From contig CAZKTF010000022.1 of assembly GCA_964555565.1 (NCBI GenBank), positions 1 through 24,858 on the forward strand: a stretch of 24,858 bases of DNA, written 5' to 3'. Made by a program: the position numbers and the translations under genes. The notes below the pieces were generated by a model. That model was given only the letters and a program-made list of their open reading frames with translations. It was not told the origin of the DNA and did no database searches. How positions within the stretch are numbered: the first letter of the stretch is position 1; each line of letters starts with the position of its first letter. The stretch is from CAZKTF01 sp964555565. GTDB taxonomy: Bacteria; Planctomycetota; JAJSAM01; JAKLKS01. Shown here one piece after another: positions 7,547 through 13,852 of the stretch.

Positions 7547-8334
7547 ACCGGGCCGCGGCGGAGACGGAGTACCTCCGGGGCCTCGCCGACGGGCCCGACG
7601 ACCCGAGGCGGCTGGCCCGCGCCGCGGTCCTGCTGGCGCGGACCGTCTGCCCGGACGCCGACCCGGACCGCGTGGACGGGATCCTGGCGGTCCTGGGCGA
7701 GGCGGTGCGGCGCGAGGGCAGGGGTGCGGAGACCGCCGCGGCCCGCTCCGCGGTCCTCGCGGAAGTCCTCGCGCGGCGCCACGGCCTGCGCGGCAGCGTC
7801 GAGGACCCCGGCGACCCCCGGAACTCCTGCCTGGAGTGCGCGCTCGACCGCCGCGTCGGGCTGCCGCTCACGCTCGCCTTCGCGTGGATCGACGCCGGGC
7901 GGCGGGCCGGGTGGCGCGTGGAGGGGGTGGACGCCCCGCGGCACTTCCTCGCCCGCGTGCGCGGGGCCGACGGGAGCGGGCTCGTCGTGGACCCCTTCCA
8001 CCGCGGCGAGGCGCGGGAGGAGGTCCCCTTCCCGGGGCGCCCGCCCGCGGTCCGGGCGATGCTCCTCCGCATGCTCCGGAACCTCCGCGGGTCCCTGGCC
8101 GCGCGGGGGGACCGCGGGGCCGTGCTGGCCGTCCTCGAGGACATGCTCCTCCTCCGGCCGGGCCTGCCGGAGGCGCTGCGGGACCGAGGCCTCCTCCGCG
8201 TGGAGGGGGGCGAGCCGCGCGCCGGGCTCGAGGACCTCCGGGCCTTCCTCGGCTCGGGCCCCGAGGCCCACCGCGACCCGCGGGTCCTCGCCACCGTGGC
8301 GCGCCTCACGGAGGACGGGGAGCAGAGGAATTGA
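7543..8334 (+). CDS. SirB1-family protein (transglutaminase-like fold with TPR-like C-terminus)
   Basis: A 263-residue protein of the SirB1 / transglutaminase-like family. The central block is diagnostic: NSCLECALDRRVGLPLTLAF, then GWRVEGVDAPRHFLARV, then VVDPFHRG. These are the Cys, His and Asp segments of the fold, although in this family activity is often not demonstrated. The C-terminal third (about 185-255) is helical and Leu/Arg-rich (LLRPGLPEALRDRGLLRVE), consistent with tetratricopeptide repeats. The start GTG at 7543 overlaps the stop of the HAD gene, and the stop overlaps the TTG of the next gene. The role of the family is poorly known. Co-occurrence with YgfZ may hint at protein or cofactor quality control (inference). 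Confidence 0.85.
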   Translation: MNRAAAETEYLRGLADGPDDPRRLARAAVLLARTVCPDADPDRVDGILAVLGEAVRREGRGAETAAARSAVLAEVLARRHGLRGSVEDPGDPRNSCLECALDRRVGLPLTLAFAWIDAGRRAGWRVEGVDAPRHFLARVRGADGSGLVVDPFHRGEAREEVPFPGRPPAVRAMLLRMLRNLRGSLAARGDRGAVLAVLEDMLLLRPGLPEALRDRGLLRVEGGEPRAGLEDLRAFLGSGPEAHRDPRVLATVARLTEDGEQRN

Positions 8335-9410
8335 GGCTCCCGCTCGCCGACCGCCACGCGGCGCTCGGCGCGCGCACCCTCGAGCGCGGGGGCTTCGAGG
8401 CCCCCGCCGCCTACGGGGACCCGGCCGCCGAGGCGCTGCGGGCGCGGGCCGCCGTCGGGCTGGCCGACCTCTCGGCCGCCGTCCTCCTCCGGGTCACGGG
8501 CGCGGACCGGGTCTCCTTCCTCCACCGGATCGTCTCCTGCGACGTGAAGGGGCTCCGCCCCGGGGAGGGGGCGCACGGGCTCCTCCTCACGCCGAAGGGG
8601 AAGGTCGTCGCGGAGTTCCGGCTCGCGGTCCTCGCGGACCGCGTGGAGGTGCACGCCCCGGCCGCCGCGCGCCCGGCGCTCGAGCGCGGGCTCGCGCGCC
8701 TCGTCGTCACCGACGACGTCGTCCTCGAGGACCGGGCCGGCCGGGCCGGGCTCCTCTCCCTCCTCGGGCCCCGCGCCGAGGCCGCCGCGGCGAGGCTCCT
8801 CGGGGCCCCGCCGCCGGCCCTCCCCGAGGGCGGGGCCGCCGACCTCGACCTGGAGGGCCTCCCGGCCACGCTCTTCCGCCGGCGCCGGGTCGGGCTCCCG
8901 GCCCTGGACCTCCTCGCGGACGCGGCGAACCTCCCGGCGATCTTCGACGCGGCCCTCGCCGCGGCGCGGGCCGAGGGGGGCGGGCCGCTCGGCCTCGACG
9001 CCCTGGACCTCCTCCGCGTGGAGGCCGGCGTCCCGGCCCTCGGCGCGGAGTCCGGCGAGGACACCCTCCCGCAGGAGGCCGGCCTCGAGGACGCGGTCTC
9101 CTTCACCAAGGGCTGCTTCCTCGGGCAGGAGCCCGTGGGCCGCCTCCGAACCCGGGGCCACACCAACCGCGGCCTCGCGGGCCTACGCCTCCCTAGCGGG
9201 GCCGCCGTCCCCGCGCGGGGCGACGAGGTCCGCGCCGGCGCCGCCCCGGCCGGGACCGTCACCAGCGCCGTCCTCTCCCCGTCCCTCGGCGTCCCCGTGG
9301 CCCTGGCCCTCCTCCGCCACGAGCACGCGGCCCCGGGGACCCGCCTCGCGGTCGTCTCCTCGGGTCGCACGCAAGAGGGGGAGGTCGTGGCCCTGCCCTT
9401 CTTCCCGTGA
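8331..9410 (+). CDS. ygfZ: YgfZ-type folate-binding protein, iron-sulfur cluster maintenance
   Basis: A 359-residue relative of the T-protein of glycine cleavage, assigned to the YgfZ/GcvT-like group. The hallmark KGC-x-x-GQE motif is present as SFTKGCFLGQEPVGRL near residue 265, including the conserved Cys. The N-terminal half has the tetrahydrofolate-binding fold pattern (GLADLSAAVLLRVTGADRVSFLHRI, then LLLTPKGKVVAEFRL). YgfZ proteins use folate to help build or repair certain Fe-S enzymes. The start TTG at 8331 overlaps the SirB1 stop (TTGA), and an AGAGGAA lies directly before it. A later GTG cannot be excluded but would cut into the conserved fold. Last gene of a three-gene coupled unit. 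Confidence 0.88.
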   Translation: MRLPLADRHAALGARTLERGGFEAPAAYGDPAAEALRARAAVGLADLSAAVLLRVTGADRVSFLHRIVSCDVKGLRPGEGAHGLLLTPKGKVVAEFRLAVLADRVEVHAPAAARPALERGLARLVVTDDVVLEDRAGRAGLLSLLGPRAEAAAARLLGAPPPALPEGGAADLDLEGLPATLFRRRRVGLPALDLLADAANLPAIFDAALAAARAEGGGPLGLDALDLLRVEAGVPALGAESGEDTLPQEAGLEDAVSFTKGCFLGQEPVGRLRTRGHTNRGLAGLRLPSGAAVPARGDEVRAGAAPAGTVTSAVLSPSLGVPVALALLRHEHAAPGTRLAVVSSGRTQEGEVVALPFFP

Positions 9411-9483
9411 GAGGTCTCGAAGGACCGGATCGGACACTCAGGGGGTCGCGATGAAGGGGGAGACGCCGAGTGCACCCGCCCAA

Positions 9484-9524
9484 GTTAATTGATTAATTGG
9501 GGACGTCCCCAAACCTCCGCGTCC
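9484..9524. repeat. solo REP-like repeat related to the RAYT ends
   Basis: An AT-rich stretch (TTAATTGATTAATT) runs into the palindrome GGGGACGTCCCC (9499-9510). The outer block GGGGACGTC is identical to the terminus of the RAYT element at 12631, and the distal CAAGTT is also shared. The 23 nt at 9502-9524 match 13771-13795, just outside and including the right end of that element, apart from two single-base gaps. It lies about 75 nt after the ygfZ stop, at the left edge of the compositional island. Confidence 0.6.
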
Positions 9525-9561
9525 TTGCCCGCGGCCGCATCCTCGAACTCCGGGGACCGAG

Positions 9562-9756
9562 CTACAGGACGAGGCACATCAAGCCGCCGCCGTTACCCCC
9601 CGAGGACGGTGCCGGAATATCCGGAAAAGTAGTGCCAGAATTTCCGGAACCCACACCCTTCCATGCGGAGATGGACTGTGCTGCCTGGGAGACCTTGCTC
9701 TCGAGCTTGGCCCGCTGCTTCTGCAGCAACCTGATGACCTGAGTGTTGGCCGCCAT
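9562..9756 (-). CDS. small hypothetical protein with a coiled-coil-like N-terminus
   Basis: A 64-residue reading frame whose ATG is preceded by TGGAGGG at a good distance. The N-terminal half (MAANTQVIRLLQKQRAKLES, then KVSQAAQSIS) is an amphipathic, Lys/Gln-rich helix. The C-terminal half is a Gly/Ser/Pro-rich tail translated from the 18-nt tandem repeat at 9609-9649, and the frame stops shortly before the REP at 9484. It may be a real small gene of the island, a shortened gene whose 3' end was overwritten by repeats, or chance. I do not recognise a family. Confidence 0.35.
   Translation of the reverse strand: MAANTQVIRLLQKQRAKLESKVSQAAQSISAWKGVGSGNSGTTFPDIPAPSSGGNGGGLMCLVL
9609..9649. repeat. 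two tandem copies of an 18-nt repeat
   Basis: GTGCCGGAATATCCGGAA (9609-9626) and GTGCCAGAATTTCCGGAA (9632-9649) match at 16 of 18 positions with a 23-nt period. The first contains the hairpin CCGGA-ATA-TCCGG. They lie inside the small minus-strand frame. Confidence 0.6.
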
Positions 9757-9795
9757 GAACCCTCCATAGTGGGATTGATGGACGCCCGTTCCGTC

Positions 9796-10148
9796 GACCT
9801 GCGTATCCTGCAGTTGAAAGCCGTCACCGAGCCCGGCGACCAGTCACAAAGGCGACAGTCCAAAGACCGGCCTCTGCCGCGTTCGCGCCAGTCGTGCGGG
9901 CCCATCGAATGGCCCACCGCACCCACGGCGGATCGTCTTGGTGCGGTTCCGCCTCAAACCACTCGCTGGTGCCTTGGAAAACGGGGGGAACGGCAGATTC
10001 GGCGTCCATCGCAGGTCCTCCTGCGGTTGCGGCCTCGACCCGGCCCGGGGCTTGCACCCCGGATGTCCGAATCGTCCCCCCATCCTACCACCGCGCTTCA
10101 AACCCGGACCCCAGAGAGGCGAGGTTTCAAGTCGCGGATACGCAGGTC
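9796..10148. repeat. 24-nt inverted repeat pair flanking a small ORF
   Basis: The plus strand at 9796-9819 and the complement of 10125-10148 share GACCTGCGTATCC, then five unlike bases, then TTGAAA: 19 or more of 24 matches with identical spacing. The arms are about 305 nt apart. The left arm ends 4 nt before the stop of the small minus-strand ORF 9824-10009; the right arm lies about 115 nt upstream of that ORF's start. This resembles the ends of a small cassette or a regulatory pair. Nature unknown. Confidence 0.5.
9824..10009 (-). CDS. small hypothetical protein (61 residues), strong ribosome-binding site
   Basis: The ATG at 10009 is preceded by CAGGAGGACCTGCG, a near-perfect Shine-Dalgarno at ideal spacing, which is the main evidence for translation. 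The peptide (MDAESAVPPVFQGTSEWFEA, then a Trp-rich stretch with PPWVRWAIRWAR, ending VTGRRAR) has plausible composition and third-position variety typical of the island rather than the GC-saturated flanks. No family recognised. It runs in the same direction as the protease and regulator genes upstream but is separated from the protease by about 300 nt, so shared transcription is uncertain. Confidence 0.4.
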   Translation of the reverse strand: MDAESAVPPVFQGTSEWFEAEPHQDDPPWVRWAIRWARTTGANAAEAGLWTVAFVTGRRAR

Positions 10149-10307
10149 CGTCGATGCGGGTCCTGCACCCGCCTGGGAGCAGGATACCAGAAGAAAGGGG
10201 CAGGAAAGGCTGGAACATGAGAACTCAACAGACCCTGCGTTGATGAGAACGTAGATGGACTTACGACAGGACGACCAAGGAGACCATTCAATACGTCGTC
10301 AGGCCAG
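10010..10307. other. gene-poor stretch between small ORF and protease
   Basis: I find no convincing gene in these roughly 300 bases. Open frames on both strands lack ribosome-binding sites or recognisable composition. The stretch holds the right arm of the 24-nt inverted repeat (10125-10148) and the Shine-Dalgarno of the small ORF at 10009. I searched for a tRNA-like T-arm and found none. Confidence 0.5.
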
Positions 10308-11099
10308 CTACTGGCTGACCAAGCCGATTCTCTTCAGTTGGACTGCCATGGCCATGGCAGACACTCCGAACGCATCCATCGGGGAGGGGAGGTTGTGCCC
10401 CCGAGGGGTATGCGTGATTCTCGCGACGGCGAGGGCGATCTTGTCAATCCCGAGCATGGCGAGGCGAGTCGCTTCAGCTCCAGGCCGACCAAGTGCCATC
10501 CCCAGCCAGTAGGCCGCGTGGTTCTCCTCGAGGTTTGACAACCGGATCGGTCGCAGGCCTCTCTCGTCAATTACAAACCTCTCAACGAGGTCCCTCGGTG
10601 CCAGGACATCTCCGGCGAACCGGTTGCACACGCGTTCCCTCTCGGGAAGCATGCCGTGGACGAGCGAGCCTTCAGGCGCTCTCTCGCGGAGGCTGACGAT
10701 GTCCGTGTGGACGAGCCAATGGTAGACCTCGTGCGCAATCGTGAACCTCTGCGAGCGAGGAGAGAACTTCCTTGAGACGAGGATTGTCGAAGTCTGCCTG
10801 TCCATGGCGCCAGCAATTTCGCCGAGCGGAGGGTCTACGGAAAGGTCCTCAGGGGCGATCTCATCGACGGGCTGGACCCGGACTCCAAGGACCTCTTCCG
10901 CGACCATGGCACAGGAGAACCCGCCTCGGTAGTGGTCCCAAACCGAGGAGCCTCCCGTTCTTCCCCGGATGTGCCACCAGTAGGCCCGCGCGAACTCCTG
11001 CGCGTCCAACTCCGGCAAGGCCAAGGTTGCCTGGCACACCGGCACCTGCCTTCTCCCGGGGACCGGCCCGGGCTGAAGAGAACCCCGCACGCGGACCAT
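10308..11099 (-). CDS. ImmA/IrrE-family (COG2856) HExxH metalloprotease
   Basis: A frame of up to 263 residues. The zinc motif is RFTIAHEVYHWLVH, HEVYH at about residues 123-127, followed about 28 residues later by ERVCNRFAGDVLAP, the family's third-ligand Glu plus 'x-x-N-x-F-A-x-x-L-x-P' block. ImmA/IrrE proteins cleave a partner HTH repressor in response to DNA damage or other stress, or act as toxin-like partners in HTH/protease modules. The tandem-HTH gene 110 nt upstream on the same strand is the natural target (inference). The ATG at 11099 lacks a clear ribosome-binding site, so the true start may be a little downstream; the catalytic core is unaffected. Base composition is lower in GC than the flanking core-like genes. 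Confidence 0.85.
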   Translation of the reverse strand: MVRVRGSLQPGPVPGRRQVPVCQATLALPELDAQEFARAYWWHIRGRTGGSSVWDHYRGGFSCAMVAEEVLGVRVQPVDEIAPEDLSVDPPLGEIAGAMDRQTSTILVSRKFSPRSQRFTIAHEVYHWLVHTDIVSLRERAPEGSLVHGMLPERERVCNRFAGDVLAPRDLVERFVIDERGLRPIRLSNLEENHAAYWLGMALGRPGAEATRLAMLGIDKIALAVARITHTPRGHNLPSPMDAFGVSAMAMAVQLKRIGLVSQ

Positions 11100-11209
11100 A
11101 GCACGGGTAGGGGACAGTGTTGAGCGTGGCGCCTAGTCTTCATCCTCGGGCGTGCTGTCGGTCTCTCAGCGGAGAAGTCGTGGTTGTGGTACTCGGGCGG
11201 GAGCGGCTC

Positions 11210-11761
11210 CTACCCTGGCCTGCTCCTTGTCAGCCGTGGTCCTCTGTCTCTGACCAGAACCGTGGGCAAGAGCGAGACGGGATCCTTCCTCGGCTCGTAG
11301 ACCTGCAGGAGCCGCAGCAAGGCTCCCGTTCCAATCGTTCTCCCTTCCTCGGCCTGCCGGATGGAACGTTCCGTCACCCGCGCCCTGGCTGCAGCCTGGG
11401 GGTAGGAGAGGCCCTTCAGCTTTCGCATCAGGACCAGCCTGTCCCCGTCGAGGGTGAGGCCGAAGCCGGTGAAGGAGCCGTGGAGGTCATCTTCCTCGCC
11501 CGCCAAGGCGTCCTCGTAGGAGCTGAAGAAGTCCGACGGATGGGCGTCCAGCACCCTGGCCAGGTCCATGAGCTGGCTGGCGGAGGGCTCGAAGGACGAG
11601 TAGACTCGTGGGGAGTCGAGGGCGGAGGTCGCCTCCCAGAGGGAGACGAGCCGCCAGTCGAGGAAGAGGCGGGAGGCAAGGTCCTTGACGGACAGGCCCG
11701 TCTCCTCGCGGATGTCGGTGAGGCGGGGGCCGTGGAAGCGGAGGGTGTTGGTGGGGTTCAT
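11210..11761 (-). CDS. XRE-like regulator with two helix-turn-helix segments
   Basis: A 183-residue protein starting at ATG 11761 behind GAGGAG. An N-terminal HTH (about residues 14-50) reads LTDIREETGLSVKDLASRLF then LDWRLVSLWEA. A second (about 108-150) reads LVLMRKLKGLSYPQAAARAR then VTERSIRQAEEGR, with the typical XRE ending. The two are joined by an acidic linker (SSYEDALAGEEDDLHG), a plausible protease-accessible hinge. It lies upstream of, and on the same strand as, the ImmA-like protease, and is divergent from the membrane-protein gene at 11869, sharing a 107-nt intergenic region where it could repress both directions. This arrangement matches known repressor / anti-repressor protease pairs. 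Target and signal are unknown. Confidence 0.8.
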   Translation of the reverse strand: MNPTNTLRFHGPRLTDIREETGLSVKDLASRLFLDWRLVSLWEATSALDSPRVYSSFEPSASQLMDLARVLDAHPSDFFSSYEDALAGEEDDLHGSFTGFGLTLDGDRLVLMRKLKGLSYPQAAARARVTERSIRQAEEGRTIGTGALLRLLQVYEPRKDPVSLLPTVLVRDRGPRLTRSRPG

Positions 11762-11868
11762 CGTTGACTCCTCGCGTAGGTCGGGGTGGAATGGGAGCGG
11801 TCAGAGGACGACCAGAAGGCGGAGCAGCTAAGCTTGCCTGGGTAATTGATGTCAAGGAGCCTCTCGAC

Positions 11869-12615
11869 ATGGACTCAGCAGGCAACGGGAGCGGACACGC
11901 AGAGGCATTATCGAAGAGGAACGCCTCAAAGGATGCACTAAAGACTATATACTTCGTGGTCATTGGGTTGGCGGTAACCGAGGCCCTCAGCCGGGCCTTC
12001 CTGGTCAATAGTGTCTTCTCTGGAGGGGCGGTATTCAGCAGGGATGGATACCCTCCGTTCATCTTGCTACTGGGCTTCTTGGCAACGATGACACGGTTTG
12101 TTCATGGGGCGTCTCTCCACCTCGACCTCGTACAGGGTGGTAGGTACAAGACCGTTGTGGATTACTGCGTGTTTCTGGTCCATGCTGCGGGGTTCTACCT
12201 GATGGCGCTCGTTCTCAGAGATGTCATTATTTTTGCAGAAATACTCACCGGCATTCTCGTGTGGGACAGCCTGTGGCTCATCGTGCTTCTGTGGGCCAAA
12301 TACATCATGGCTACGAAGGAAAGAACCACTGCACAGCGATGGCTTGCCAGCAATGCAGTGCTGGCTCCGCTCCTTGCTGTGGCCGTGGAGTTGACTGCAG
12401 TAGTTGGAGTGGAATGTGTGTCGTGGTTCGTAGCTGGTTGCGCAATGATGGCCACGGTCGGGGACTACTGGTGGAATTGGGACTTCTACTTTCCCAAGGA
12501 GACGTCGGGGGCATCCGACGGTCAGGTGGCCCCTAGAGCTGCGGTTGTGCGCAATCAATCGACCACCATTTCGGGTCCGGAACCTCCCTCACCGCCTTCT
12601 CTTCCATCGCCTTGA
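11869..12615 (+). CDS. multi-pass membrane protein of unknown function
   Basis: A 248-residue protein. I chose ATG 11869, preceded by AAGGAG (11854-11859) at 9 nt, over the open frame back to 11764, which lacks a ribosome-binding site. Five or six membrane segments are predicted by eye at about 26-44, 61-79, 97-115, 118-140, 160-178 and 182-200. Between segments 2 and 3 is TRFVHGASLHLD, a polar, His-rich motif at a membrane border that I suspect is conserved. The segment-6 end is Trp/Tyr-rich (GDYWWNWDFYFP). The tail is soluble and Pro/Ser-rich. Codon use is much less GC-biased than the flanks, suggesting recent acquisition. It is divergent from the HTH/protease pair. It could be an effector, transporter or channel; I cannot tell which. 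Confidence 0.7.
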   Translation: MDSAGNGSGHAEALSKRNASKDALKTIYFVVIGLAVTEALSRAFLVNSVFSGGAVFSRDGYPPFILLLGFLATMTRFVHGASLHLDLVQGGRYKTVVDYCVFLVHAAGFYLMALVLRDVIIFAEILTGILVWDSLWLIVLLWAKYIMATKERTTAQRWLASNAVLAPLLAVAVELTAVVGVECVSWFVAGCAMMATVGDYWWNWDFYFPKETSGASDGQVAPRAAVVRNQSTTISGPEPPSPPSLPSP

Positions 12616-12630
12616 GGTCAAAGGGAGATA

Positions 12631-12657
12631 GGGGACGTCGGCAAGTTGTCAACTTGC
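12631..12657. repeat. left terminal inverted repeat with REP hairpin
   Basis: The outer 22 nt pair with 13758-13779 with one mismatch (position 10). The inner 17 nt (12641-12657) form a perfect palindrome around a central T. The stop codon of the transposase (complement of 12649-12651) lies inside this hairpin. Confidence 0.8.
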
Positions 12658-13662
12658 GTGGCTGCCCGCGCCGAGCGGTCGTGGACGCGGGAGGTGGTAG
12701 GGATCGAGGAGGTGACCCACGGCCTCGCACGCCCGCGAGGGCTTCACGGAGATCCTGGCGAGCGCGAGGTGTATGGCCTGGCGGCGCACCCCGGTCGCCC
12801 GCGCCACGGCGACCTGGGTCTCGCCGAACCGCTCGACGGCCAGCCACGCCACGGCCTCGTGCGCACGGCAGACCGGCGGAGCCCGCCGACCCTGCCGCAC
12901 GGCCGCCTCGTCGATCCCGAGCAGGCGGCAGACCTCGGCGATCAGCCTGTCGAGGTCCCAACCCTTGGAGCGCCACCGCGCCCGGACGCAGGCCCGGTCC
13001 GCGTCGCGGGGCCAGCCGTCCTCCGGGATCTCCGTGTTCGGGGGGAGCATCGGTACCTCGCACAGCGGATCCCCCCCTGCCACGTCTCCACCGGTGTCGC
13101 CGCTGTCAGCGCAGTCGTCGGCCATCCACCGCGCCAGCGCGCGCCTCGCCGGCCCCACGGTGGAGGCGAAGCGGAGGAGCACCGCCTCCACCTCGAGGAA
13201 CCGCCGGGGGGCCATCCCCATGAGAGCGGCGTGGCCCGTCCAGGGGTACGCGGCGAGGGCGGCCACGTCGGGCACGATCCGAGCGACGAGGGGGTTGCGG
13301 TGGACGTAGCGGAGGACGGCCATCAGGCCCGCATCGTCCTCCACGAGCCTCGACTTGTACCGGTTCTGGTAGAGGTGGCCGACGCGCCGGTGGCGGCGAT
13401 TGAAGTCCATGGCGTGGCAAGTCCCGAGGCGGAGGAGCACCCGCGAGAGGGCAGTCGCCGCCGTCTCGAGGAGCAGGTGGTAGTGGTTCGGCATGAGGGC
13501 CCAGGCGAAGCAGCGAGTTCCCGTGGCGGACAGGATCCTCTCCAGTCGGTCCACGAACCGGCCTCGGTCCTCGTCGTCGAAGAACACCCGGCGTCGTTCG
13601 ATCCCGCGGACCATGACGTGGTGGAGGGCCCCTGGATAGTCGATCCGCGAGTGTCTTGGCAC
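12649..13662 (-). CDS. REP-associated tyrosine transposase (Y1 HUH family)
   Basis: A 337-residue protein with GTG start at 13662 behind GGAGGGC. The N-terminal domain is the classic TnpA-REP fold: YPGALHHVMVRGIERRRVF, then the HUH-type pair H60/H62 in MPNHYHLLLE, and the catalytic tyrosine region GHLYQNRYKSRLVEDD (Y102). RYVHRNPL and YPWTGHAAL follow as in other RAYTs. Residues about 225-320 are a DnaA-domain-IV-like helical region (LIAEVCRLLGIDEAAVRQGR, then RAHEAVAWLAVERFG and ATGVRRQAIHLALARI), common in long RAYTs and presumably DNA-binding. These enzymes nick single-stranded REP hairpins. Intact, with matching ends (see element entry). The frame ends inside the left-end hairpin. Confidence 0.92.
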   Translation of the reverse strand: MPRHSRIDYPGALHHVMVRGIERRRVFFDDEDRGRFVDRLERILSATGTRCFAWALMPNHYHLLLETAATALSRVLLRLGTCHAMDFNRRHRRVGHLYQNRYKSRLVEDDAGLMAVLRYVHRNPLVARIVPDVAALAAYPWTGHAALMGMAPRRFLEVEAVLLRFASTVGPARRALARWMADDCADSGDTGGDVAGGDPLCEVPMLPPNTEIPEDGWPRDADRACVRARWRSKGWDLDRLIAEVCRLLGIDEAAVRQGRRAPPVCRAHEAVAWLAVERFGETQVAVARATGVRRQAIHLALARISVKPSRACEAVGHLLDPYHLPRPRPLGAGSHAS

Positions 13663-13757
13663 GGTATGCCCTCCGGTGGCGTGCCTGGACGGTGTTCGAC
13701 CACGCGCTCCGCCAGGACCAAGGCGCCGGGGGGGTTACGCCGTCGCGGGGGGACTAC

Positions 13758-13779
13758 TTGACAACTTGCGGACGTCCCC
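13758..13779. repeat. right terminal inverted repeat of the RAYT element
   Basis: 22 nt beginning TTGACAACTTGC and ending GACGTCCCC, the inverted partner of 12631-12652. The bases 13771-13795, starting inside this repeat and running 16 nt past it, match 9502-9524 with two single-base gaps. Confidence 0.8.
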
Positions 13780-13807
13780 AAAGCCTCGCGCGTCCAACGG
13801 AAGCGGG

Positions 13808-13813
13808 TACCAT
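13808..13813 (+). promoter_or_regulatory. putative -10 box TACCAT before the lipoprotein gene
   Basis: GGTACCAT lies 39 nt before ATG 13853. A GGGAGGGAA ribosome-binding site (about 13842-13850) precedes the start, so the mRNA would have a leader of about 30 nt. The box lies only ~30 bp outside the RAYT right end. Confidence 0.4.
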
Positions 13814-13852
13814 GGCGGGCACGGGCCGGAACGGAAGCCCAGGGAGGGAACG

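Larger units (their letters stand above)
12631..13779 (-). mobile_element. complete RAYT (REP-associated tyrosine transposase) element with terminal inverted repeats
   Basis: A 1149-bp unit containing one Y1/HUH transposase gene. Its ends, 12631-12652 and 13758-13779, are inverted repeats matching at 21 of 22 positions (outer GGGGACGTC, inner GCAAGTTGTCAA). The left end extends into the perfect hairpin GCAAGTTG-T-CAACTTGC (12641-12657), a REP-like structure expected to be recognised by the encoded enzyme. No obvious target duplication is seen, as expected for HUH enzymes. The near-identity of the ends and the intact gene suggest recent activity or domestication under selection. Confidence 0.8.

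Noticed and set aside
10121..10200. Possible tRNA (GGTTTCAAGTC resembled a T-arm)
   Set aside because: No flanking T-stem, anticodon arm or acceptor stem could be folded. The sequence is instead explained by the inverted repeat shared with 9796-9819.
9769..10254. Plus-strand open frame of 161 codons in the island
   Set aside because: Arg/Pro/Ser-rich with no ribosome-binding site. It overlaps a minus-strand ORF with a near-perfect Shine-Dalgarno and runs through both arms of an inverted repeat.
10308..11761. Classical two-gene toxin-antitoxin (RES/Xre or HigBA type)
   Set aside because: The downstream protein is an HExxH metalloprotease, not a RES-domain or RelE-fold toxin; the pair fits a repressor/anti-repressor protease better.
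11117..11767. Plus-strand open frame of 216 codons
   Set aside because: It lies exactly opposite the HTH regulator, which has two recognisable HTH motifs and a Shine-Dalgarno. The plus-strand product shows no motif and no ribosome-binding site.
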